Source: Zopfochytrium polystomum
Lineage: Eukaryota > Chytridiomycota > Chytridiomycetes > Chytridiales > Chytridiaceae
DNA length: 64,000 nucleotides
NCBI GenBank assembly: GCA_025765615.1
Contig: JAIVFJ010000053.1
Span: 1 to 64,000 of the forward strand
Reading direction: 5' to 3'
Shown in pieces: positions 34,117 to 44,132 of this stretch (position 1 is the stretch's first letter; each line of letters starts with the position of its first letter). Both the position numbers and the translations under genes were made by a program. A model generated the notes under the pieces. The model worked only from the letters and a program-made list of their open reading frames with translations. It was not told the origin of the DNA and did no database searches.

Positions 34117-34760
34117 TTTACCATCACTGCGGCCAGATGTAGCAGCAGCTAGGCTGCTGCTAGATTCGCAGCTGACGGCTGCAATCATCATTTTGAACAC
34201 CTTTGTCGCAGCAACTCATCCTTTATTGCCATTGCCACACACATTTTTTCTTGCTCTGACAGTTGCCATAGCAGCGGACTGATATAGCAATGGCAAAGCT
34301 GCTGCTAGATTTGGAGCCTTTGGCTGCAGTCTCATCATTCTTTCCAAAAACACAAAAAAAAGCTACTGCCATAACCATTTTTACTTCTCATTTTGCTCTC
34401 TCACTCATGAAGATGCTGCATTCAACAAAATATGTTGCTTGCAAAACTGAACAAATGGCATTATTCCTGCTGAAGCTGGAAGCTATATTTTTTCCCAGCT
34501 AATTGAGCTTGACTGGAGATAGCCCAAAAACTTATTTTTCGCTAATGCCATCACTGCTGACTGATATAGCGGCAGCAAAGCCGCCGCTGGATTTGCAGCT
34601 GTTGGCTGCAATCTAATATTCATTTTCAAACTACAAGCGTGTTTTTTCTGTTAATTCTCCATCACTGCCACCTGATAGTGGTAGCAAAGCTGCAGCTAGA
34701 TTCGCAACCTCCAGCCGCAATCTACTATCCAATTTCAACAATGCAGCGGCTCCAGCCACT

Positions 34761-34846
34761 GCATCACCAGGAAAGTACGTGGAGAACTATTGTAGCGGAA
34801 TTCCTGCCGCCCTCGCGGCCTTTGGCCGAGACGGACAGAGCGCTCA

Positions 34847-34887
<41 letters not shown>

Positions 34888-35143
34888 AGAGATGGACAGA
34901 CATACAGACAGTTAGGGGTTGCAACTCGAATTTAGATTGGTGGATGAAATCTAAGGACTTGTCAGCAGCCTGGGGGGTCCGTTTGTTTGTGGATTAATAG
35001 TACTTACCCGCCTGGGGCGGGCTCGTGATCATCGGTTATTCCCCAACGCCAATGCGCCCGCCATCGGGCAGAAACAACGAGCGGGTTCGGCAAGCAGCTG
35101 CCGCAAAAACGATTCGACGGACGAGCCTAGTAAGTCATCGACT
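34761..35143. other. Intergenic with (GA)n tract
   Basis: (GA)n at about 34853-34885. No gene is seen. Confidence 0.5.
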
Positions 35144-35345
35144 GGGAGGTGGCGCGTTGGCCTCAGCCGCCGCGGCATCGTCGGCGGCGACGATCCAATG
35201 CAAGTTGGACGTAAGGGTGACGCGGAAGCCGTCGGTGACGCCGGGCCCATACGCGATGACCCTGTACCGCTCCGCCCGCACCGGCGTGTCAAAGCCGCCC
35301 CTCTGGGGCCTCTGGGGGACAGCACGATCGCCATCGCCCGCACAC
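35144..35345 (-). pseudogene. Coding remnant, C-terminal fragment of an unknown protein
   Basis: The minus strand reads QRGGFDTPVRAERYRVIAYG, PGVTDGFRVTLTSNLHWIVA and then an Ala-rich end before a stop at about 35144. Composition and beta-strand pattern look like a real protein terminus. Upstream, no start or splice site leads into it, and repeats lie on both sides. I do not recognise the family. Confidence 0.4.
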
Positions 35346-35684
35346 TCCTAAGTCTGTGCCTCCCTGGTACTGACCTGAGATGCCTCCCAGGCTGTGCCTC
35401 AGCCTCGCAATTGTGCCTTTGGTGTAGGAGTTTTTCGCACACAACCCATACGTTTCAAGATTGTCTGGTCTGTTTTTTTCAAGTGTTAAGATGAGAACTT
35501 AAGATAACATTCAGGCTGATCCTGGTACTATTTACACTTCTCCTGCCTTTTGGCACTTTGAGTGGCTTCAATCCTCAGTCAGGGCCACACAAACCAAGAG
35601 CTAAGGTCAGCCTCCTGGCAAACCGGAGAATTTGTTTTTTTTCTGTCAACAGTATTTGTAGAAGCAAACCTGGCTCTAATTAAT
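35346..35684. other. Spacer, probably element debris
   Basis: Lower-GC sequence with no coding signal, lying between the coding remnant and repeat R copy B. Confidence 0.4.
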
Positions 35685-36398
35685 GTTAGGCGGAACTGAC
35701 TGGTTAGCAGCAAGAGGCACAAGACAGACCTGAACCTACTGTGACTGTCAGTTATCATTCTCACGACGCCCATGGGAGAGCAAGCCACCGCCAATGCAGA
35801 CCTGGATGCTGGCTTGCACTGATGACAAATACTCTGAGTATTAAGTGGAACGGAAACCCGGTGTCAACAGTTTTCCTCCTCCTCTGCTCAAGCAGATAAT
35901 ATAGGAGATGCCAGGAACAGGGCAGGACAGGACAAGGCAGACAAGGAACTGAGAGGAGTGATGATTGTATTGGAAACAATAATTCACTTAAGGGATGGGA
36001 CAGGTCCCCCATCCCCCTTTTATACCTTTTGAGAGTGTTCCTTGTCAAGACTCAAAGAAAGTTCCAGAAATAGCAATTAGTAATACAATGATACCAATGA
36101 TACCAATGACAACAAGACAAGTCAGGAAAGCAAAGAAGGTTCCAGAAGGTTCCATGAAGGAATGTTCTAGAAGGTTCCAGAGGTTTCCAGAGGGTGATTC
36201 ACAACAGGAGAGGTTTTTACCCTGTGCCAGTCACGCTTGCCTAGCAACTATTACAGCGTGTATATTATCATCATGTATCAATAATTCATAACAGAGTTTT
36301 CCTCTTTCTCCCCAAGTTGGGGAGAAGGACCACCACAAACACACATCTCCACCTCATTCACTCCTTCTGCTCACTCACTCAGAGTAGACTGTTTACAA
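35685..36398 (-). repeat. Repeat R, copy B (inverted; interrupted by an LTR)
   Basis: Minus-strand counterpart of 33357-33771, about 400 bp of homology with scattered substitutions. It is split by the 298-bp LTR at 35909-36206. Confidence 0.75.
35909..36206 (-). mobile_element. Solo LTR, 298 bp, with target-site duplication GGAGA
   Basis: On the minus strand it begins TGTTGTGAATCACC and ends CCTGTTCCTGGCA. GGAGA flanks both ends (35904-35908 and 36207-36211). A TATAAAAGG box is present at about 36018-36026 (minus). The uninterrupted target (CCTCTCCTATATT) is preserved in repeat R copy A at 33551, proving that the 298 bp plus one GGAGA copy were inserted. Confidence 0.95.
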
Positions 36399-36805
36399 TT
36401 AAAACAAAAAAAAAAAAAATAATAATAATAAATTAGGAACAAAAAAAAAGGATCTTTGGAGGTCGTTTCAAGTGGAAAAGGCGGAAATCTTTATGCAGGA
36501 AGAAATTGTTTGATTGGCTGAAAACTTTACGGAGGAAACGTTTTCCACAATTTCCTTGCCACAGCCTTCTTGGGTATGATGACAACGCTATCACGAATTT
36601 CCGAGTTGAAGAGATAAAGGTGTTTTTTCAAAGGGGCGAAGAGCGGTGAATGGATACTTTTTCCACGCAGGGGTTTCCCAAAACAACATCGTTCAGCTCG
36701 AAGTGCCCATCAGAGTATGAATACAGAGAAAGGGAGGAGAGAAACAGAGCAATGAGGGCAGCAGATTGAAGAAGCCTCTGGTCATGTTTCACCAAGGAAA
36801 AGGAA
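36399..36805. other. Spacer downstream of the WWK-repeat gene
   Basis: A- and AAT-rich start (36405-36430). No gene is seen. Confidence 0.5.
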
Positions 36806-38161
36806 TCACATTGCGGAGCAATCAATCAGCCCGCTTGCTTCCCACCAGTCAACAACCTCCTGCTGTCCACGGTTCTGCGCCCACCGAATACCGTCATCTG
36901 AAATCTTCAAAGTGAGACCGCTGTCCTTCCACCACTGAAGTACGGTCACGCTTTTGCGGTCCCCTGTCTCGTAAACAGAGCTTCCGACCATGCTCGCATT
37001 TACGAGCGACCTGTCCGTGTACTCCAGTTCCAAGCCACTCTCTTTCCACCACTGAAGAACTTCAACACAAGCATACTGAGATGCAACGTCCATGGCGCCT
37101 TTGTACTTGAGCGGCAATCCGCTGTCCTTCCACCACTGCAAGACATTGATATGCCCTCTTCCACTGGCAAGGGACATTGACCACTTGTAGCGGAGTTCCA
37201 GACCACTGTCTTTCCACCACTGCAGCACCGCTGTGTTGCCGTTAGCACTGGCCCCATCCATGGCTCCAGAATCGTATTTGAGCTCAAGCCCACTGTCTTT
37301 CCACCACTGAAGCACTGATATTCGGCCATCCCTGCTCGCCAATTCCAACGCATAGCTGCTGTACTTAAACTCCAGCCCAGAGTCCTTCCACCACTGCAGA
37401 ACATCCACAAAACCTTTGCGGCTCGAGTTTTCCATGGGGCCTGCCATGTATGCGAGCGGCCTCCCTGCCTTGTACGTGAGCGGCAGCCCAGAGTCCTTCC
37501 ACCACTGCAGGACGCCGACATGACCCCACAAGCTGGCTTTGTCCATTTCATATTCGTGGGTGAGGTCCAGTCCGCTCCGCCGCCACCAGTCGAGGACTCC
37601 AACTTGGCCGTTGACAGTCGCTGGGTCGGTTCCTCCGGCAGTGTCAAAGTCCACGCCGGCTGCAACTGCCCATTCCAGCGCAGATACTTGGCCCTTTGCG
37701 CAGGCTTCGGGAAAGAACTCTGCCTTGAACCACGGCGGGAGGGCGTTGAACGTGTTGAGAAATGGAAGGCAGTCCATGCTGTGGGATTTATAAATTTTTT
37801 TGAAGGTTTAGATCAACGCTTCTGCAGGAGTGGGAAGGCAAGAGGTAAGGCGAGCAAAGCAGCAAAGGAATGGTGAAACAGGCGAAGAAAGGAAGGCGCT
37901 TTGCGCTCCTCTGGCCTGAAAACTCAACTGGCGAAAGATGAGTCTTGGGTGGGCGACGCTTAACTGGACGAGCGCCTTGGCAGCTGCGCCGCCCTGTCTG
38001 AATAGTGTTGCAAAGCGATAGATCGTGCGTGCGTTGTCGCTTGCGAAGCTGCAGATCTCGGTGATGATGTGAGGGGGCAGGACTCCTTGGCTGCGACGAT
38101 GAGGATGAGACGGAGCGGGCGCGGCGGGCGGGGTAGTCGTCGTCGTCCACGAGATAGTCAT
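36806..38161 (-). CDS. WWKxSGL tandem-repeat protein with F-box-like N-terminus (401 aa, two exons)
   Basis: Exon 1 (37929-38161) gives a Thr/Pro-rich leader and VLPPHIITEICSFASDNART, an LP-initiated helical module resembling an F-box. The intron (donor GTTGAG, acceptor CCCACAG) splices in phase 2 into exon 2 (36806-37778), starting MDCLPFLNTFNALPPWFKAE. Exon 2 contains nine repeats of about 28-35 residues, each ending in VLQWWKDSGLELKY or a close variant (first VLDWWRRSGLDL, last VVDWWEASGL). The repeats read as helix-turn-helix units related to ankyrin, with a Trp-Trp pair in helix 2. I know this repeat type mainly from chytrid-like fungi, where it is expanded. An interaction scaffold is the likely role; nothing catalytic is visible. 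Exon 2 is secure; the donor of exon 1 is a reasoned guess. Confidence 0.8.
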
Positions 38162-39199
38162 TGTTTGCAGTATATTCCCGTGGTCCTTCTTCCTTGTCAG
38201 ATGCCTTGGTTGGGGGTTTGGCAACCCTGGCAGCGAGTTGTTGAACGTACGTGTGGCTGCTTTTTCTCCCTTCCACTGCCCGTCCCATTGCTTTCCTTCC
38301 ATTCCTTTCATCCTTGCCGATTGTTCTCCCTTCTTATGTAAAAACCCCTTGCAATACCCACATCCTGCGACCCAACGTCCCTGCCTGGATCCTTACCCTC
38401 CATCTTCGCTTACTTCTTTGCTTCTATCATCCACGGCCGGCAAATGCAGGACTTGTACCGTGCCGAAAGGGAAACTAGCGGTGGCGGTGGTGGAGACAGC
38501 GGAGATCGAGAGGGCGGCAAGGTCCGTGCCGTCAACTTCCGGCGACGGGACTTTTTAGTCAAGAAGAGCGGCAAGGGATGGCGGGCGAACCCCAGCCAGT
38601 CTGTATTCAAACAAAGCACAACCGACCACCCGCAGTTCCCCTTTCGGTCCGCACTACTTCTTACCGTCTTCTGAACAAAACCACCGACGCAGGTACCGCC
38701 AGCCGCGACGCTGCCTGCGTCGTCCGCCAACTAAACGCTGACTCTGATTGTTATACCCACTCGGCGGAAGGCTATCTCGCCCTGCTTCGGCCCCACTGTG
38801 GCCGTTGTCGTTTTGCTCTTCGCCACACCACACTCTGCGCCATCGCTGCCGCGCCATGCTTGAGGTGCGGAGCAGGTCAGAACGAAGGACCGCTCATGAT
38901 CACCGCTAAAGCCAAAATGTTTTTTTTTCCCCTCCCACAATACACCAGAAAATACTCTGCCGGTCTGATCTGAGATTTCAGAGACTGTTGAGAGATCTTT
39001 CTTGTCCGAAATTGCTTTGGACACCAAGATTCGCACTAGGCCCAGTGACGGTGTGCTGTGTGAGTCAGGAGGCGAAGGAGCGACCAGCAATGCAGAGCTC
39101 GTGGAAGCAAAACAAATTGTATTGTGACATGTGACAAGAGAAAGTACGTGATAGAACAATGGGGGTGATTCTCACACATAGGAGTGGAGTAAAAATATC
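38162..39199. other. Intergenic, no gene seen
   Basis: About 1 kb between the WWK-repeat gene and the retroelement. Short ORFs only; no splice-consistent exons found. Confidence 0.45.
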
Positions 39200-42110
39200 A
39201 GGAGTATGGGAAATGTACATGCAAAGCTAGCTTGTCTGGGTGGAAAAACAGGGTGAACATGCCAAGTTGGAGGAAAGTCAAGGTGATGAGAAGTACCAAC
39301 GAAGAGTTTTGAAAGGTCTGTAAAATTGAGCTGAAAGTTTAGAAGAAGGACGACTGGTTTGGTTTGGGGGAAGGAAGTCCTTAGCGCTAACAAGAACCAG
39401 GTCACCGGACTGAAGGGGATCAGGGCGGCGATGAGCATTGGCGTAAGCATGGATTGTGCTGTCGAAGGTTGCAGGAACGTATGTAACGTTGTGCCTCTTG
39501 GTGAAGCATTGGCCAATGGTATGTCTGAGTGATTCGTTTGGTGGTGCGCTCCCAATTTCCATGGATGGTTTCATCATGCGCAGCAGCCATGATGGAAGGG
39601 TGAAGGATGGCACGCATGAAAAGTCAGTTGGCGTTCGTGTCCTTGAAGTAAGGAAGCCTGTCTGTGCGTAGGTAGTGCTTGAGGTGCAGATGTAGCCATG
39701 ACAAAGTTTGCAAAGTCAATCCAGTGACTCGACAATGACTTGATAGTCATTGTCTGTTTGGTAGTGTTGGTGAAGAAGTTGAGGAGTAATGGAAGTAATT
39801 GTACTTATCAGAGCAAGCTGCATGAGTGAACCTGTTTGAACTGCAGTGTCAGATGTGTGTCAACAATGCGAGAGGATGTCAGCAATAGAATTCCATTTAC
39901 TGGGAACCCACTCAATGTTGAAGTCAAATTTTTCTATATCTTCCAACCAACGAAGCTGGACAGGGCGGAGCTTCAGCTGATTGAGGAGATGTTGAAGAGA
40001 GTGGTGGTCCGTGAGGACTTTACCCGTTGAACCAACGAGATGTGGGTGGTGGTGTTTGAGTCCTTCTACAAGTGCGAGGATTTTGCCCATATATGGATGG
40101 TAATTTGTTCAGCTGAGTTGCACTTGTGTGAGCCAAATGCAATTTGAAGAACTTCACCATTGTTGTCTAGCTGATAGACATGGGAGCCAATAGCATGTTG
40201 TGACCAATCAGAAGCTAGATAGACAGGGTGTGAGCAGTCAAAGAAATAAAGATTTGCTGGTTGAGAAAGTTCAGCTTTGATGTCCTTGAAGTTTCGATCA
40301 AGCGTGACAATCCAGTTGAATGGGGTTGCTTTGGTGATAGTTTCATTCTGCCAAAGTAGAGTGGGGAGAGTAGTTGTGTTTGGCAAGGAATAAAACAATG
40401 AAGAGAATTAGTGAGTCCAAGGAATGTGCAAAGTTGAGTTCAAGAACAAGGAGAATCAAAGTCACAAATAGCGCCAAGGTGAGAAGAAAGAACAGAAACA
40501 TGTCCACAAGAAAATGTGAAAACCCATTCAAAGTGGCCATATTTAGTTTGAAAGACAGTTTTGACACACATATCTTCAGCGACTAGAATTTGATGATAAC
40601 TGGATGCAAGGTCAAGTGAAGTGAAGAACGTGCAACTTGTAAACAATCAAGAATTTCAGTGATGGTGGTTCAGCTTTGCGATCACGAATGGCGTTTTGGT
40701 TTTGAAGTTGAAGTCAAAAACTAACAAAGCTTATCCTTTGATGAACAGAGAAGATAGGAGCACCATAGGGAGAAATAGAATGACAAATGCGATCATTTTC
40801 CAAAAGAAATTGCAATTTGGTTCGTAATGCTTCCAGTTCGCCTTCTCTCGTTGCATAGATGGGACAGTATAGTGGTGGCTGATTGGATCCTTCAAGTTGA
40901 TGCAGTGGTCAAATGGACCGAAAAGAGGAGCGCCTTCGAGAAGACTTCAGGAAATTCCTCAATAATAGTGCGAATCTTGTGGTCGAGTGTAACCAAGACT
41001 GTTTTATCAGCATCATTCGAGTCCTTAGTGGTCTTCTTGTATGGCGTTGTGACATCGAACAATACCCCCCAGCGTGTGTCAACTTTTCAGATAGCATGAC
41101 AAAAGGCCTGCGCGCTACAGAGTTCAATGTCGAGGTCAGGAGAGGCACTAGCATGAAGGACTTGACCACGAAGGGGGGGGGGGTTTTAGAGATTGAGGAT
41201 CGCCAATCGGGTTGAGGGTGCTCGTTCTCCAACCAATTCATTCCAAGAACGAGATTGTACGCATTGTGAGTAGCAACGGAATTGTGGGAGAAAGAAAGGT
41301 TACTGAACAAAAAATTCAAGTTGCAGTGCATCAAACCCTTTAACTTCGTAGAACCGTCAGCAAGGTCAATGTCAAGAGTTCAGTCCTTTCAATGATAGAG
41401 AATGAGGTGTTCACTGATGAAACTGTGCACCACGTTTGACAAGAATCTTGAACATGTGATTGTTGAAAACTCCATGAAAAATGACAAATCAAGTGTTGCT
41501 GGTGGATTTGCGACTGAGGTGATACAACTTCAAACCATACTGCTGTACTGAAACTTCAGGCACTTCTGAAGTGACTGAAGTTGATACTACTTTTTCTTGT
41601 TGTTTCCCAACTGCGACTTTTGCCAGTTTTTTGACTGCTTGCTGTTTGGATCAGGGCACTCAGAGACTGGGTGCGCCTTTTCACAACAGAAGGTACACCA
41701 GCCCATTTTGTGATAGTAGTCACGTTCTTTGTCATTGAGGCGTAAACGTCAAGAAGAGAAAGAAGAAGCTTAAGAAGAGGACTTCACAAGCTGTGCGGCT
41801 GAAACTGCTGTTTTAGCTGCGGCTGGCAGGGTTTGGAATGTGCGCGGCAGGTGGCAGTGGAGCGGGCGCAGGTGTTGGCTGCGTGGGCATTGGCTGTGTG
41901 GGCGATTGTGTTGGCTGCGGTTGCTGCTGAGGAAGCAGCTGCTGGATTGGTTGCTGAAATTGCCGTGGAACGAACGATTGTTGCTGTGGGAACGACTGCT
42001 GTGAGAATGTCGTTGAGGGTTGTTGAGCAGGGGAAAGCGGAGGATGTCAATGGAAGAGGAGTGGAAGGAGCGGTGTTGAGCGTGGGCGTACGAGCAAACG
42101 AAGAATCCAT
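39200..42110 (-). mobile_element. Degenerate Ty3/gypsy-type LTR retroelement, internal region
   Basis: Read on the minus strand in different frames: a Ser/Asn-rich gag-like part (about 41770-42110); a zinc knuckle CTFCCEKAHPVSEC (C-x2-C-x4-H-x4-C, about 41690); a retropepsin-like piece (NAYNLVLGMNWLENEHPQPD, about 41240); reverse transcriptase (FTSLDLASSYHQILVAED, about 40600); the RT-RNase H connection (YLASDWSQHAIGSHVYQLDN, about 40200); RNase H (VLTDHHSLQHLLNQ ... FDFNIEWVPSKWNSIADILS, about 39900-40020); the integrase zinc-binding part (HGNWERTTKRITQTYHWPML, about 39540); and the integrase C-terminal part (RRPDPLQSGDLVLVSAKDFL, about 39370). The order gag-PR-RT-RH-IN is that of Ty3/gypsy. 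Multiple frameshifts and stops exist, the integrase catalytic core is missing and no LTRs were found at either end, so it is inactive. Confidence 0.85.
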
Positions 42111-42159
42111 TTGTCTTTGTCAACGTCAGAGTATGCGTCAGAATCTCTAGGTCTTAAAG

Positions 42160-42345
42160 AACAGCGACTGCGACGAATTCCACGGCGACGACGATCCGCC
42201 CCCGTACGACAGTTTTAGATCAATGGAGCAAGAAGATAGAGGCGCGATGACCGCGAGCGAATGCATGGCACAAGGGAAAACACGTGATAGAGAATTCCAC
42301 GGGGAACTGTGTCAGTCAGTTTGGTTCGAAAGTGGATCGAGGTGC
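42160..42345 (+). pseudogene. PPxY-containing coding remnant beside the retroelement
   Basis: The frame NSDCDEFHGDDDPPPYDSFR, then SMEQEDRGAMTASECMAQ, is acidic and contains a PPPY motif. This is typical of cytosolic tails that bind WW domains. It has no start and abuts retroelement sequence upstream. It may be the cut-off tail of a gene related to the next one. Confidence 0.35.
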
Positions 42346-42465
42346 ACACACGTTTCCCGCCTTCCCTCTGTCCTCTCGTGAGCAATACTCACATTCCCAC
42401 CAATCGTTTTTCGTTTGTGAGTTGCCCCAAAAAGGAAAAAACGGGCAGACTCGCACGGAAGACAG

Positions 42466-42467
42466 TC

Positions 42468-42532
<65 letters not shown>
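42466..42532 (+). repeat. (CAGA)n tetranucleotide microsatellite
   Basis: About 16 tandem CAGA units, followed by A-rich sequence, about 100 bases upstream of the next start codon. Confidence 0.95.
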
Positions 42533-42636
42533 GGCGGGAACAAAAAAACACAGAGACAAAAACAAGAGACTGAAAAAAAAAAAAAAAAATAAAAATAAAA
42601 ATAAAAATAAAAAAAACACACAAAGAAAACAAGGCA

Positions 42637-43440
42637 ATGGATCCCGCGACGCTCGTCGTGGTCGTCGCGGCCGTGGTTGCGCTCCTGCTGCTCGTCGTCG
42701 GCGCCGTCGCATGCACGGCCCGCACCACCCTCTCGCTGTCGCAGCACCGCTCGGACGTCATGCAGGCTCTCTCGGACCTCGAGCGCGAAGAAGCTGCTCA
42801 TCAGCAGCACACTCACAGATCCCTGCGCTCGTACCTGGGCGGATCGTCGTCGTCGTCGTCGTCGTCGTCGGCGTCGACGATCTCGTCCTCGGCAGGAACT
42901 GCAGCAGCAACAAGACCCTCCAACACCAACAACAACAACAACAACAACAGCAACAACATCTTCCGCTCCTGGATGGCCTCGGGCTCCACCCGCAACGCCG
43001 CCGCCGTCGTCGACCCGCTGCCGCTCTACCGCCCGCACGAGCCGGCCGCCTCCGCCTCGTTCGCATCAGACCACCCCCTCATGGCCACGCCCGCCGCACC
43101 GGCCTCCTCCGCCACTCCATCTCACCACCAGGGCAACCCCGCCTCCCCAACCGCCGCCGTCGCGGCCACCGCCAGCGACGGATCCGCACCGCCACCGGCG
43201 CCGACACCCGCGCACCCTCCGTGGTCAGCCTCGTCGTCGCTGCACCAGCTGAGGACGGCGTCGCCCAAGCCGCCGAGCTACCGCGAGACGGACCACCATC
43301 CACACCTTCACCACCACCGCCCGCCTGCACCAGGCGATCCGGGGTCGTTGCCGCTGTCGCCGCTGGCGTCGCCGCTGGGATCGAGCGGATCGGGCGGATC
43401 GGAGGGTGTTGGATCGGGAGAGGAGGAGGTGCGGGTTTGA
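42637..43440 (+). CDS. Single-pass membrane protein with PPxY tail (267 aa)
   Basis: Single-exon ORF. Residues 4-28 (TLVVVVAAVVALLLLVVGAV) form a membrane anchor right at the N-terminus. A short juxtamembrane coiled part follows (VMQALSDLEREEAAHQQ), then low-complexity runs of Ser and Asn, and a Pro/Ser/His-rich tail. The tail holds a PPSY motif (SPKPPSYRETD, about residue 210) and a related PLPLYRP sequence, candidates for binding WW domains of NEDD4/Rsp5-type ubiquitin ligases. No enzymatic domain is present. The architecture (N-terminal helix, disordered PPxY tail) is like fungal ubiquitin-ligase adaptors, but no family signature is seen. The start is the only ATG before the helix; low-complexity composition makes conservation hard to judge. 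Confidence 0.65.
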   Translation: MDPATLVVVVAAVVALLLLVVGAVACTARTTLSLSQHRSDVMQALSDLEREEAAHQQHTHRSLRSYLGGSSSSSSSSSASTISSSAGTAAATRPSNTNNNNNNNSNNIFRSWMASGSTRNAAAVVDPLPLYRPHEPAASASFASDHPLMATPAAPASSATPSHHQGNPASPTAAVAATASDGSAPPPAPTPAHPPWSASSSLHQLRTASPKPPSYRETDHHPHLHHHRPPAPGDPGSLPLSPLASPLGSSGSGGSEGVGSGEEEVRV

Positions 43441-44132
43441 GGGGGGAGGAAGGAGAGGCGGGACGGCGACGGTCGCGGGCGCAGCGGGACGGCGAAGGGT
43501 GAAGCGCTGGTGCGGGCGGATGTCTGTGTGATTCCATTGATGCTTCCATAGACATCGTAATGTCGATCTTCGCCCCGGATCCCTCACACCCTCCCTCCAC
43601 CCCCCTACTCGATCATATCACGTTCGTACCACACTCAGCCCCCGCTTGAACTCGTACTCTCCAACACCCAATAATCCACACTCGAACAAAACCTCACCAG
43701 CCTGTCTCGCTTTCGCCACGCACACACACCACCCCTATGATCCCCTCCCAGAAAGAAAACGATAAACGCTCCTTTTCTCAGCAAACGATATATTTCACTG
43801 TTTTATTCCTTTACCTTACATCTCACTTCTCCCGCAATGATGTGCCCCACCACTCGCTCCCCGCTTTGTATTGTTTTTTCTTCGCCTCTTGCTGTTGCTT
43901 TGGTAACTATCACCCAGTTTCCACTCGCCCTCCCCACCGCACCCCTCCTCAAGACGTTGTAAGAGAAAAGAGGAACGCGAGCAGAAGGGGGAGTTCGTCC
44001 AAAGGTGTGCCCCATTTTCATCTTTTTCGAGTCCGTTGTGCGTGTCGAAGAACCCGCACAAGGAAAGTCGGGCTATTGGGAGAAGAGGGGCCGGCGCGTC
44101 GTGTTCAATCCACAAACACACACACACACACT
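43441..44132. other. Intergenic, (CA)n at the far end
   Basis: No gene. A (CA)n at about 44113-44130 directly follows the stop codon of the minus-strand gene at 44133. Confidence 0.5.

Larger units (their letters stand above)
33041..34760. repeat. Nest of diverged interspersed repeats
   Basis: At least five diverged copies of a short unit containing ATCACTGC...TGATA, then GCAAAGC-GCNGCTNGATT and GCAGCT-GGCTGCAATCTA occur (about 33230, 33320, 34135, 34290, 34570, 34690). A longer companion block (GGCATTATTCCTGC ... GACTGGAGATA) is present twice, at about 33118 and 34452. Inner GCAGC/GCTGC palindromes are frequent. The GC content is lower than that of the genes. No coding potential; probably remnants of non-autonomous elements. 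Confidence 0.6.

Noticed and set aside
33041..34760. CRISPR-like array of spaced repeats
   Set aside because: Units are diverged, irregularly spaced and lie in eukaryotic repeat-rich DNA; there are no cas genes.
42309..43502. Plus-strand ORF of 397 codons overlapping the PPxY membrane gene
   Set aside because: It begins in microsatellite sequence and reads Arg/Pro/Gln junk in another frame; the 42637 frame has a membrane helix and PPxY motif.
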